This document shows, one piece after another, positions 24,187 through 32,815 of a stretch of DNA of 34,099 nucleotides. Position 1 is the first letter of the stretch. The number at the start of each line of letters is the position of its first letter. The notes under the pieces are model-generated. The model had not been told where the DNA came from and did no database searches. It saw only the letters and a list, made by a program, of their open reading frames with translations. A program made the translations under genes and the position numbers. The DNA comes from Caryophanales bacterium UBA2753 (GTDB taxonomy: Bacteria; Bacillota_I; Bacilli_A; RFN20; CAG-826), in assembly GCA_002353275.1 (NCBI GenBank), contig DEJH01000043.1, positions 3,803 through 37,901 on the forward strand, given 5' to 3'.

Positions 24187-24263
24187 TGGTCGGGACTGTG
24201 AGATTCGAACTCACGACCCCTCGCTCCCAAAGCGAGTGCACTACCAAGCTGTGCTAAATCCCG
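24187..24263 (-). tRNA. tRNA-Pro (UGG)
   Basis: A 77-base tRNA with encoded CCA. Acceptor CGGGATT/AGTCCCG, anticodon loop TTTGGGA, T arm GTGAG-TTCGAAT-CTCAC. Last of a Cys-Arg-Pro cluster. Confidence 0.95.
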
Positions 24264-24268
24264 GTATA

Positions 24269-24345
24269 TGGCGCGCTAGATAAGATTCGAACTCATGACC
24301 TCCTCGTTCGTAGCGAGACACTCTATCCAGCTGAGCTACTAGCGC
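24269..24345 (-). tRNA. tRNA-Arg (ACG)
   Basis: A 77-base tRNA with encoded CCA. Acceptor GCGCTAG/CTAGCGC, anticodon loop CTACGAA, T arm ATGAG-TTCGAAT-CTTAT. A34 needs conversion to inosine by TadA. Five bases upstream of tRNA-Pro. Confidence 0.95.
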
Positions 24346-24393
24346 ATTATCGAGATAATTTTAATTGCCTCTCGAATAGCAATATTTTTTTAC

Positions 24394-24468
24394 TGGAGGT
24401 TCCTGACGGATTCGAACCATCGGTTATTGAGTTGCAGTCAACTGCCTTACCAGCTTGGCTAAGGAACC
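24394..24468 (-). tRNA. tRNA-Cys (GCA)
   Basis: A 75-base tRNA with encoded CCA. Acceptor GGTTCCT/AGGAACC, anticodon loop CTGCAAC and discriminator U73, which is typical for tRNA-Cys. First of the three-tRNA cluster. Confidence 0.95.
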
Positions 24469-24526
24469 ATTGTTGCAGCGATATGTATTGTATCACTGCA
24501 CTTTTTTTCTATCAAGAAAAGAATAA

Positions 24527-26527
24527 TTATTTTTGAATTCTCTTCTTTTTAAGTGATTTTTTTGTCGTTGAATTAACAATTAACATTGTCACGAAAGCGA
24601 CTGCACCAGCGCCAATAATGGCTAAGGTAACAATTGCCCAAACTGGAAGAGGGTTTGTCTTAAATGACTCCCACATTTTCATGACATATTTATTGTTTTC
24701 ACCATAATCGCTCATCACCGCACAACGATTGATGGTTTCTTTATTAGGATATTGACAGAAGAATTGACGTCCTACGGAGACATTCTCGATTGGATTATTT
24801 TCCTCGTCTAATAAAGGATTACCTTCTTCATCAACAAATTTATAGAAATAATCTTCAGCGTAGAAGATAGCATCTCCGTCATCAACACTATATTCGGTTA
24901 ACGTATCTTTAAAGAAATAAGTTAAATCAACAGCGTCATACCCACTATCAGGATCATCATAAACGGTGAGTTCTTCATATTTGACTTGGCGCTCATCTTC
25001 TGCTCCTTCATCAATAGTCATGATTGCGGTAAGAAGATCAAAAGTTGGTTCTTCAACTTCTTCTTCATCTCCAGGATCATAATAATATAAAGGTTCACTA
25101 TTACGAGTAGCATCACGCGAAGATAAGAAATCCGAATAACCGATTTCAGTGATTGTGTATTGAGGATCTTCAGGATCAGTTTCATCAGTTAAAACTGAGA
25201 AAACTCTAAAACCTTCACATGCTTCATATTCTTCAGGTTCGGTTTCAGGATCATATGGGTTATACGCCATAAATTCATCTTCAGTACGAGCGTCATACCA
25301 GTCACGGACGAGATCTAAAATTGAATCTCCACCAGTAAATGAAGTATAACCAGTGTATTCCATGTTTTGAGCAGAAACCCCTGGATCCGCCAAGAAATTA
25401 AGGAAGAGATGAGCAAGCTCATATTGGTCATCGGTTCTCGCATTATTAGGCATAATCCATGTATCCATCCAAAGGTTAGATCCTAATTCAGGAACTGAAT
25501 AATATAATTCAAATGGATTAGCAACTTCTTTAGGGTCCTCAGCTTGATCCATCGAATAAACAGCGTCACCACTCCAAGCAAGGTTAATGCCAATCTTCTT
25601 AGTGATGATATCTTGTTTACCACTATCAACTTCAAGACCAAAGATGTTGTCTTTTAAAGCAACAAGAGCTTCTTTAACTTCCGCCACTTCGTTTTCAGAG
25701 CAACGGTTAAAGATATTGTTAAATTTATTTTGATAAATGATTAAGGCCTCATCAGTCATACCAGAAGCAACATATTCATCTTGAATTGCTTTAAATTCAT
25801 CTCTATAGCGATATAAAAGAGCGGCAGCGTAAGTATCACGCATCGAATTTTTAATTGAGATAGTACCTTTATATTTACTGTCCCAAAGAGCACCAAACGA
25901 ACTCATGTCTTGAATAACAGTGTCCATGTCAACACTGAAGCCAGAATAATTAGGATTAAAGAGAATACCTAAAGTGCCCCACATGTATCCGACAGCGTAG
26001 TCTTTAAGCTCTAAGTCTCTTTCTTTAATTTTGCCTTCGACTTCATCGTAATATTTTTGTTTAGCGATAATATTATCTAAACGTCCCTTAATCTCTTTAG
26101 AAGCATAAGCATCATATTTAGGGATAGTTAAACCGTGTTGATATAAAGGAACCGCCATACCACCAGCAACAATTTTTTGTGCCATGTAATCAGAAACATT
26201 CATTAAATCATAATTAGTTTTCCCAGTTTGAAGTTCACTATATAAAGTTTCGTTAGTGTCACTAGTGTCATAGACAACCTTAACCCCTTTATATTGAGGG
26301 TGGTTTTCTAAAAATGTACCAATTTCTGGATTATATTGAGGATCACAGAATTGATCAACTAAATCAGGAAGACTTTCTGGATCGGTAGGATCATTCAAAT
26401 AGATATAATCTTCAGAGTTAATAACTCTTAAAACAAGATAGCCATCATTATTAGAACAACTAGTTAAGCCACTAGAAGCAGCCAAAATAAGAGGTGACAA
26501 AAGTAACCATTTAAAATGTTTGTTCAT
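24527..26527 (-). CDS. potD: Spermidine/putrescine-binding protein PotD, enlarged
   Basis: The solute receptor of the polyamine importer. It is 666 residues; usual PotD is about 350. Lipobox GLTSC (Cys24) anchors it outside. PotD-type segments include YDLMNVSDYMAQKIV, VGYMWGTLGILFNPN, INLAWSGDAVY and LWMDTWIMPNNA. An acidic insertion (about 420-600, rich in Asp/Glu/Tyr) separates the core from the C-terminal receptor segment (YPNKETINRCAVM). A membrane helix (about 627-652) and a Lys-rich end follow, so the protein has anchors at both ends. Its ATG overlaps the potC stop by one base. Confidence 0.9.
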   Translation of the reverse strand: MNKHFKWLLLSPLILAASSGLTSCSNNDGYLVLRVINSEDYIYLNDPTDPESLPDLVDQFCDPQYNPEIGTFLENHPQYKGVKVVYDTSDTNETLYSELQTGKTNYDLMNVSDYMAQKIVAGGMAVPLYQHGLTIPKYDAYASKEIKGRLDNIIAKQKYYDEVEGKIKERDLELKDYAVGYMWGTLGILFNPNYSGFSVDMDTVIQDMSSFGALWDSKYKGTISIKNSMRDTYAAALLYRYRDEFKAIQDEYVASGMTDEALIIYQNKFNNIFNRCSENEVAEVKEALVALKDNIFGLEVDSGKQDIITKKIGINLAWSGDAVYSMDQAEDPKEVANPFELYYSVPELGSNLWMDTWIMPNNARTDDQYELAHLFLNFLADPGVSAQNMEYTGYTSFTGGDSILDLVRDWYDARTEDEFMAYNPYDPETEPEEYEACEGFRVFSVLTDETDPEDPQYTITEIGYSDFLSSRDATRNSEPLYYYDPGDEEEVEEPTFDLLTAIMTIDEGAEDERQVKYEELTVYDDPDSGYDAVDLTYFFKDTLTEYSVDDGDAIFYAEDYFYKFVDEEGNPLLDEENNPIENVSVGRQFFCQYPNKETINRCAVMSDYGENNKYVMKMWESFKTNPLPVWAIVTLAIIGAGAVAFVTMLIVNSTTKKSLKKKRIQK

Positions 26528-27363
26528 TAGAATGCTCTCCTATTTTTAATCTTTTTGGCTTGGTGATTGCGGTATAAGGTGACACCAATAACCGCAATGA
26601 CCACCAAGACGAATAATAAAGTTGTTAAGGCTCTCATTTCTGGTGGAATTGGGCCTTTTTTAATCTTGGCCTGGACCAAGGTTGATAAAGTTTCAATTTT
26701 CTTATCTCCTGAAAGAAGTCCATTACCACGGGTAAAGGCAGTAACGATGAAATCATCTAAAGATAATGTGATTGAAAGCATGAAGCCAGAAAGAACTCCT
26801 GGAATGATTTCAGGAACGATAACTTTTCCTAAAGCTTGAGTTGGAGAAGCTCCTAAATCTAAAGCAGCTTCATATAAACTTGGATCCATTTGAATTAATT
26901 TTGGTTTAACAGAAATATAAACAAATGGAATTGATAAACACATATGACCAATTAATAAGGTCCAAAAAGAGAAAATATATGCATTTACAAGATTGCCAAT
27001 AAAGACAAACATAACTGTTAAAGAGAAAGCGACAACGATTTCAGCATTAACGACAGGGATTTGAGTCATTAAATCAATTGCGTTTTTCCATTTTCTTTTC
27101 ATATAGAAAGCACCGACAGCACCTAATGAACCGATAATTGTGCTTCCTAAAGCAGAGATAACCGCGATTAATACAGTGTTGCCTAACGCGGTTAAGATTT
27201 CAGGAGAATTAAATAAACGTGGATATAAATTCCAAGTAAATCCTGTCCATTCTCCAACATTAACCGATTCTGTAAAAGAGAAAGCGATTAAAACAAGAAC
27301 AGGAAGATACATTAAGATGAGAATGAGCCAAATGTAGATTTGGCCGAAAATTTTCTTTACCAT
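26527..27363 (-). CDS. potC: Spermidine/putrescine ABC transporter permease PotC
   Basis: A 278-residue permease with six membrane helices. The ATPase-contact loop, EAALDLGASPTQALGKVIVPEIIPG (EAA motif, two parts), is intact, and SLDDFIVTAFTRG is typical for PotC. It overlaps potB by 7 bases. Confidence 0.95.
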   Translation of the reverse strand: MVKKIFGQIYIWLILILMYLPVLVLIAFSFTESVNVGEWTGFTWNLYPRLFNSPEILTALGNTVLIAVISALGSTIIGSLGAVGAFYMKRKWKNAIDLMTQIPVVNAEIVVAFSLTVMFVFIGNLVNAYIFSFWTLLIGHMCLSIPFVYISVKPKLIQMDPSLYEAALDLGASPTQALGKVIVPEIIPGVLSGFMLSITLSLDDFIVTAFTRGNGLLSGDKKIETLSTLVQAKIKKGPIPPEMRALTTLLFVLVVIAVIGVTLYRNHQAKKIKNRRAF

Positions 27364-28196
27364 TTTCCACCACGCTCCTTTTCATCACCTGAGAATTTTT
27401 GAGAAATGAACATTGTAATGCCAATAAATAAAAGCATGATAAGAGCCATAAAGGAACCATCGTGCCAGGCTTTATTGACGAATTCGAGTTCAATGTAGTT
27501 ACCGATTAAAACAATCTTACCTTCAGATAAGGTATCAGAAATAACATAGCTAGACATCGTTGGCATAAATGTCATCAAACAAGCAGAAACAATTCCTGGA
27601 ACTGCTTGAGGAATGATGTTTTTGAACATCACTTGAGCTGGATTAGCTCCTAAATCACGAGCAGCCTCGATTTGAGATTGATCGAGTTTAGTCATTGTTG
27701 TGTATAACGGCAAGATAACAAATGGTAAATAGTTTTGTACCATACCGATAATGGTTGCTAAATATGGATGGGTTCCACCATTGATACCAAACCAAGTGAG
27801 AAGATCACGAGTAGCACCAGTACGTAAAACGAAGTTAATCCACATTGGAGCAATAAATAATGTAACAAGTACAGCGTTCTTATTGACTTTCTTATCCGCT
27901 AAAAAGAAAGCGAGAGGGAAACCAATAAGTAAACATATAAGAGTGGTAATTAATGCGATAAATAAAGAGACGAGTAAAACGTTTAATTTGCTCGGGTCAG
28001 TGAAGAAATTCAGAAAAGCTTCTCCACTTAACTTGATTCTTGTGACATTCGTTGCATCGACATAATCATATGTAAATGCGTAAAAGACAATGATCAAGAT
28101 AGGAACAATAATAAACAAAATAAGGAAGATAAAATACGGAATACAGAGATATTTTCTCTGTAAAGTGAAGAATCTCTTCGCCTTATTTGACTTCAT
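27357..28196 (-). CDS. potB: Spermidine/putrescine ABC transporter permease PotB
   Basis: A 279-residue permease with six helices; the EAA loop reads EAARDLGANPAQVMFKNIIPQAVPG, and TMSSYVISDTLSEGK is typical of PotB. I list ATG 28194-28196; a TTG nine bases upstream (28205) sits closer to the AAAGGA site and is a real alternative. The gene start overlaps the end of potA. Confidence 0.94.
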   Translation of the reverse strand: MKSNKAKRFFTLQRKYLCIPYFIFLILFIIVPILIIVFYAFTYDYVDATNVTRIKLSGEAFLNFFTDPSKLNVLLVSLFIALITTLICLLIGFPLAFFLADKKVNKNAVLVTLFIAPMWINFVLRTGATRDLLTWFGINGGTHPYLATIIGMVQNYLPFVILPLYTTMTKLDQSQIEAARDLGANPAQVMFKNIIPQAVPGIVSACLMTFMPTMSSYVISDTLSEGKIVLIGNYIELEFVNKAWHDGSFMALIMLLFIGITMFISQKFSGDEKERGGKW

Positions 28197-29712
28197 ATTT
28201 TTCAAGAGATCCTTTCAATGTAAGTTTAATCTTACTTGGGTTAACCTTGATTGAAACAAGGTCACCATCATTCCATGTATCGACAGAATCGACCACGAAA
28301 TCTTCCTCTTCCGCAGTTCTTACCAAAACTGCATAATGGTCTCCTTTATAAATTGAATCGACGATTACACCATTAGCGTTACCGTTATCGTATCCGTCAA
28401 CAATTTCAACATCGTTGAATCCGAATTCGGCAATCACGTCAGCGTCATCGAGGTCATATTTCTTTCCGTCAGGTCCGATGAGATATAAATCTTCATCAAC
28501 CTTAGAACCGCTTAATAATTGAGTGATATCAACATCAAATTTAGCGTCAGAAATAATGAGTTTGTTGTTTTTATCTAACCAAGCTTCTGAATACACGTTA
28601 TTAGAAACTGATTTTTCCATAATTTGAATATTTTCTGGTTCAAAGTCAATTGTCACAGTTGAATCAACTTCATAATCTTTAGTGGATTGAGCAACGATTT
28701 CTGATTTGCCCATCATAATTACGTATTCATAATGAATACCTTTAAAGATTTTTGTAACGATTTTTCCACTTAACGCGCCTTCTTTAACTTTGTCTTTAAC
28801 AGGAGTGATAATGACATCTTCTGGACGAACGACGACATCAACTTTTTCATTAACTGGGAAATCATCAACACAGTCAAAGACCTTACCGAGGAATTTAACT
28901 TTGAGTTTTCCAGTCATAATCGCGTTATAAATATTGCTTTCACCAATAAAGTTAGCAACGAAAGCATTCACTGGTTCGTTATAAATATCTAATGGTTTAC
29001 CAACTTGTTGAATAACTCCATCTTTCATAACCACGATTGTGTCACTCATCGTAAGAGCTTCTTCTTGGTCGTGAGTAACATAAATGAAAGTGATACCAAT
29101 TTTCTTATGCATCTCTTTAAGTTCGAGTTGCATTTCTTTTCTCATCTTTAAATCGAGAGCGCCTAATGGTTCATCGAGAAGTAAGATTTCTGGTTCGTTA
29201 ACAATCGCTCTAGCAATCGCCACTCTTTGTTGTTGACCTCCAGAAAGAGTAGAGATGTCTCTATTTTCAAGATCTTCAAGATCAATAACCTTTAAGGCAC
29301 GCATTACTTTTTCGTCAATTTCTTTCTTAGTTAAATGACGGTATTTAGTAACGGTTTCACCTTTTTTGTTGGTGACTTCATAAGGTATCTTCTTGAGCTT
29401 TAATCCAAAAGCGACATTATCATAAACGTCTAGATATGGAAAAAGAGCATATCTTTGGAAGACAGTGTTAATTGGCCTTTTGTGTGGAGGTATCTTGGTG
29501 ATATCCTCACCATTTAATAAAATTTGTCCGCTGGTTGGAGTTTCAAAACCCGCAATCATACGGAGAGTTGTAGTTTTACCACAACCTGATGGTCCTAAAA
29601 AGGTGACAAATTCACCCTTAGTAATGTCAAGGTTAAAATTATCGACAACTGTGTTATTGCCAAAAGTTTTATTCACACCTTGAAGTGAGATAATACAGTT
29701 TTCATTCGCCAT
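28183..29712 (-). CDS. potA: Spermidine/putrescine ABC transporter ATPase PotA, enlarged
   Basis: The ATPase of the polyamine importer, 509 residues instead of about 370. Walker A GPSGCGKT (40-47), signature LSGGQ (156-160), Walker B ILLLDEP (176-182) and His214 are intact. About 20 extra residues (about 108-130, YEVTNKKGETVTKYRH) lie before the signature. The C-terminal regulatory part carries two TOBE-like repeats, about 315-366 (GKIVTKIFKGIHYEYV) and about 449-502 (GVIVDSIYKGDHYAVLV), joined by a segment I do not recognise. First gene of the pot operon. Confidence 0.94.
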   Translation of the reverse strand: MANENCIISLQGVNKTFGNNTVVDNFNLDITKGEFVTFLGPSGCGKTTTLRMIAGFETPTSGQILLNGEDITKIPPHKRPINTVFQRYALFPYLDVYDNVAFGLKLKKIPYEVTNKKGETVTKYRHLTKKEIDEKVMRALKVIDLEDLENRDISTLSGGQQQRVAIARAIVNEPEILLLDEPLGALDLKMRKEMQLELKEMHKKIGITFIYVTHDQEEALTMSDTIVVMKDGVIQQVGKPLDIYNEPVNAFVANFIGESNIYNAIMTGKLKVKFLGKVFDCVDDFPVNEKVDVVVRPEDVIITPVKDKVKEGALSGKIVTKIFKGIHYEYVIMMGKSEIVAQSTKDYEVDSTVTIDFEPENIQIMEKSVSNNVYSEAWLDKNNKLIISDAKFDVDITQLLSGSKVDEDLYLIGPDGKKYDLDDADVIAEFGFNDVEIVDGYDNGNANGVIVDSIYKGDHYAVLVRTAEEEDFVVDSVDTWNDGDLVSIKVNPSKIKLTLKGSLEKYEVK

Positions 29713-29970
29713 AATGTATCCCTAAACCTTTCAAAAAACGAGTGAGAATATTTATTCAATATTTCGCATAAAAATATATATATAAAATTCTTAAAAAACA
29801 AATAAAAATTTTTCAACGTGATTTCAAATTGACTTTTGCGAGGGTGCTATTGTTAACTTTTTATTGACTACATCAAACTTTTTTCAAAATTTAATTTTTC
29901 AAAAAAATTCGCGATTTTCTCCTCACTTTTTTTGACAATTTTCGCACGCGAATATATACTTTAATTAATT
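29713..29970. promoter_or_regulatory. Divergent control region between potA and Trx-like lipoprotein
   Basis: Plus strand: TTGACA (29932-29937), 17 bases, TATACT (29955-29960), only 10 bases before ATG 29971. The spacer contains TTCGC-AC-GCGAA (29941-29952), and TTCGCGA lies at 29908-29914. Minus strand: a likely pot promoter of TTGTTT, 17 bases, TATATT in the AT-run around 29770-29810. No gene is seen here. Confidence 0.65.
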
Positions 29971-31038
29971 ATGAAAAAAAGACACCAAAAATCCCTACTA
30001 TTTCTCGCTAGTTCAATGATGTTATTTTCGTTAATTGGTTGTGGAAACACTCCAGGAGGATATGAAGGACCAATTCATCTTCTTTTTGGTGGTTATCAAA
30101 ACGATTCAACAAAACAAACTATTGATTCAATTAGTTATGCAAACTTGAACTACAAAATCAACAACAAAGAATCAATGGTTCTTGTAATTTATAACGACTC
30201 TGGTTGCACTTGCTGGGTTAATTTCCAACCACTGGTCGCTAAAGCTAATTATGAAAAACAATTAAATATCAAAAAAATCAATACTGGTGATTTTGAAGGA
30301 GCGGGAAAATCATCTTTTGGATTAAATTTAAGTGCAGTTATGCCTTGTATTGCTCTATTTGAAAATGGCACACTTGTTAAACAAGTGAGTTACGGCAACT
30401 CTGCAAGCACCGATATCTTCATTCATCAAGAAAAATTCAATAAGTTTTTAGATGATAATGTTGTTTATCCAAAAATGGTTTATGAGATTTCTGAAACAAA
30501 CTTAGATTATTTAATCTCTCAAAATGAAACCTTCAACCTTTATGTAGGAAGATGCGGATGTGGAGATTGCGCCTCTATCAATAATGGAGGATTAAAAGAA
30601 TATGCCTCCACTATTACCGAAGAAATTGATGAACCTTTATATTATTTCGATATGCAAAATTACCGTGGCACCGATCAATATCAACCAACAAAAGCTAAAT
30701 ATGGTCTAACTGAAGGTAGTAATCCAGTATTTGGATATGGAACAGATGAAGAAGGCGGAGCATTCCCAACTCTTCAAAGAAGAACTGGTAATACAGTAAC
30801 TGATATGATTGTGGTTTTAAATGATGAAGTGACAGGAAGCGAAGCTCCTTACACGATTAGTTCTTACTTTACAACAGCAAGAGTAAACGCAATGCAATTC
30901 ATCACTGAAGATAAAGAACAATATGTTCTAGACGGAAAAGAATTAACTGAAGAACAAAGATATAATTGGAGACTTGGTTATCAAAAAAGTCTACATGATC
31001 CAATCTTAAAAATGTTCTTAGAAACATATGTAAAATAA
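29971..31038 (+). CDS. Lipoprotein with two thioredoxin-like domains
   Basis: A 355-residue lipoprotein (lipobox SLIGC, Cys24). First domain, about 60-160: a strand followed by SGCTCW, then a typical cis-Pro segment MPCIALFENGTLVKQV. Second domain, about 180-290: GRCGCGDC after a strand, then FPTLQRR and a final strand MIVVLND. The sites are CxC and CxCxxC rather than CxxC, so the chemistry may differ from usual thioredoxins. Likely an extracytoplasmic thiol or metal-binding protein; specific role unknown. No ribosome site precedes ATG, and the strong promoter ends 10 bases before it. Confidence 0.78.
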   Translation: MKKRHQKSLLFLASSMMLFSLIGCGNTPGGYEGPIHLLFGGYQNDSTKQTIDSISYANLNYKINNKESMVLVIYNDSGCTCWVNFQPLVAKANYEKQLNIKKINTGDFEGAGKSSFGLNLSAVMPCIALFENGTLVKQVSYGNSASTDIFIHQEKFNKFLDDNVVYPKMVYEISETNLDYLISQNETFNLYVGRCGCGDCASINNGGLKEYASTITEEIDEPLYYFDMQNYRGTDQYQPTKAKYGLTEGSNPVFGYGTDEEGGAFPTLQRRTGNTVTDMIVVLNDEVTGSEAPYTISSYFTTARVNAMQFITEDKEQYVLDGKELTEEQRYNWRLGYQKSLHDPILKMFLETYVK

Positions 31039-31067
31039 ATACCGGAGACCCCGGTATTATTTTTTTA
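31038..31067. terminator. Shared terminator between convergent genes
   Basis: AATACCGG (31038-31045), five-base loop, CCGGTATT (31051-31058), then ATTTTTTT on the plus strand and TATTTTA on the minus strand. It serves the Trx-like lipoprotein and overlaps the stop of the adenosine deaminase. Confidence 0.85.
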
Positions 31068-32058
31068 TCTCTTCGTAGAATTTATCAATCCGTTCATCTA
31101 ACACTTTTAAGAAGTATTCTTTTTCTTTTTGAGGGATAAAAGCTGCATTAATTGAATTTTTTAAGAAGTGAAGAACTTGGTCCTTACTTAATTTAAATGT
31201 CTTATATAGATGACGATATTCCTCAATTACATCAGTGTTACTAACAGTCATGTTGTCTGAATTAATTGTGACAGGAATTTCACACTTATCAAATTCTAAT
31301 AAAGGGACAGATTCGTAGTTTGGTAATGAAGTTGTTTGTAGGTTACTAGTTGGGCAGAATTCAAATGTGATGTGCTTTTCTTTTACTAACTTAACATTTT
31401 CTTTTGTGAGTTCAAGATGCACTCCATGACCAATTCTTTGAGGGTGTAAGAGATTAACACAGCGAACAACTTCATCACTACCGCAAGCTTCTCCAGCGTG
31501 GATGATGATATCTACTCCTAATGAGTCAGCTTCATCAAATAATTCTTTATATTTATCACCTGTTTTAAATGCTTCAGGACCAGCAAGATCTAAACAACAG
31601 ACTTTGTCTTTCTTGTATTTGGCCGCTAAAAGGACAGACTCCCTATTTGTTTTATAGTCTGCCTGTCTCATACAGCAAATTATCAGATTAGCGTCAAAAT
31701 CTTTTTTGTCTTTCAGCGCTTCTTTTAATCCTTTGATTGCCGCCTTAACAGCGTCTTCTTGAGTTAATCCTTTTAAAGTATGAAGTTGAGGAGCAAATCT
31801 AATTTCTAAATAAACATAACCTTTGTTATATAAGCGATTAACTAAGCTTTTAGTGACATAACTAATTGAATATTCATCTTGTAACAAAGATAAAGGTAGG
31901 TCAAACCTAGTAAGGTATTCTTCTAAAGAAGTACAGCCTTTAGGAACGTAGACATTACTTGGGAATTCTTTTCCAAGATTCACACCATTCCTTTTGGCTA
32001 AAAATTCAAAGTCCTCTAACGCTAAAGAACCGTCTAAATGTAAATGTAAATCTATCAT
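31057..32058 (-). CDS. add: Adenosine deaminase
   Basis: Converts adenosine (and deoxyadenosine) to inosine in purine salvage. The 333-residue protein keeps the zinc and catalytic residues: His5 and His7 (HLHLDGS), His187 and Glu190 (HAGEA), His211 (RIGHGVHL) and Asp268 in NSDNMTVSNT. The second Asp of the common TDDP motif is Asn, as in many Firmicutes enzymes. I chose ATG 32056-32058 because GGAG lies 6 bases before it; an ATG 12 bases upstream lacks a ribosome site. Confidence 0.92.
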   Translation of the reverse strand: MIDLHLHLDGSLALEDFEFLAKRNGVNLGKEFPSNVYVPKGCTSLEEYLTRFDLPLSLLQDEYSISYVTKSLVNRLYNKGYVYLEIRFAPQLHTLKGLTQEDAVKAAIKGLKEALKDKKDFDANLIICCMRQADYKTNRESVLLAAKYKKDKVCCLDLAGPEAFKTGDKYKELFDEADSLGVDIIIHAGEACGSDEVVRCVNLLHPQRIGHGVHLELTKENVKLVKEKHITFEFCPTSNLQTTSLPNYESVPLLEFDKCEIPVTINSDNMTVSNTDVIEEYRHLYKTFKLSKDQVLHFLKNSINAAFIPQKEKEYFLKVLDERIDKFYEEIKK

Positions 32059-32146
32059 ATTTTTCTCCATAAAAAAGTATACACTACAAAAAATGTTTTT
32101 AAAATGAACTCGTTTGAATTATTATTAAAACGAAAGGAATAAAAAT

Positions 32147-32767
32147 ATGTGTAAGAAAAAAGATCCAAATAAGAAAGGCTTTTTTGGGGAATTCAAAGAA
32201 TTCATTACTCGTGGAAACGTCCTCGATATGGCCGTTGGTGTCATTATTGGTGGTGCCTTCACTGCGATCGTTACTGCTTTAACAAGTGGAATTCTTCAAC
32301 CAGTTATCAACTTCTTAATTGGTAAGATTATGGGTAACGCCTCCCTTGAAAGCGCGAGAACTGTTTTAGGTAAATATGTTTGTGTATCAGGAATAGCTCG
32401 TGACTCTTTAGAACAAGTAATTTCTGCAGGTGACACAATTGATTGGGCAAAAACCAACTACATCGATTGGGGTACATTCATCTCCGCGATTATTAACTTC
32501 TTATTAGTCGCCTTAATTCTCTTCTGCATCATTAAAGCAATTAACACCGTCCATGAAAGAGGTGTTGCCGCTAAAGAAAAATTAGAAGCAGAGAAAAAGG
32601 CCAAAGAAGAAGCTGAACAAAAAGCTAAGGAAGAGGAAGAAGCTAGACTTAAAGCCGAAGCTGAAGCCAAAGCTAAAGCGGAAGAAGAAGCTAAAAAAGC
32701 CAGTGAGAAAAAACCTGCCTCTAAGAAAAAGAGTAGCGGTAAGAAAAAAGCTCCTGCTAAAAAATAA
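32147..32767 (+). CDS. mscL: Large-conductance mechanosensitive channel, long C-terminal tail
   Basis: MscL opens under membrane tension to save cells from osmotic downshock. Residues 14-60 hold the pore helix (FITRGNVLDMAVGVIIGGAF), and the second helix is at about 108-131. The usual protein is 130-150 residues; here a Lys/Glu/Ala helix (about 135-185, coiled-coil-like repeats) and a Lys-rich end (KKSSGKKKAPAKK) bring it to 206. The periplasmic loop is also long. Ribosome site AAAGGA. Confidence 0.95.
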   Translation: MCKKKDPNKKGFFGEFKEFITRGNVLDMAVGVIIGGAFTAIVTALTSGILQPVINFLIGKIMGNASLESARTVLGKYVCVSGIARDSLEQVISAGDTIDWAKTNYIDWGTFISAIINFLLVALILFCIIKAINTVHERGVAAKEKLEAEKKAKEEAEQKAKEEEEARLKAEAEAKAKAEEEAKKASEKKPASKKKSSGKKKAPAKK

Positions 32768-32784
32768 TCATTAGATTAAACTAA

Positions 32785-32815
32785 AAAAGATGACTGATTT
32801 ATTCGGTCATCTTTT
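32785..32815. terminator. Shared terminator of mscL and phosphatase genes
   Basis: AAAAGATGAC (32785-32794) and GTCATCTTTT (32806-32815) pair perfectly; T runs follow on both strands. It overlaps the stop of the phosphatase gene. Confidence 0.85.
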
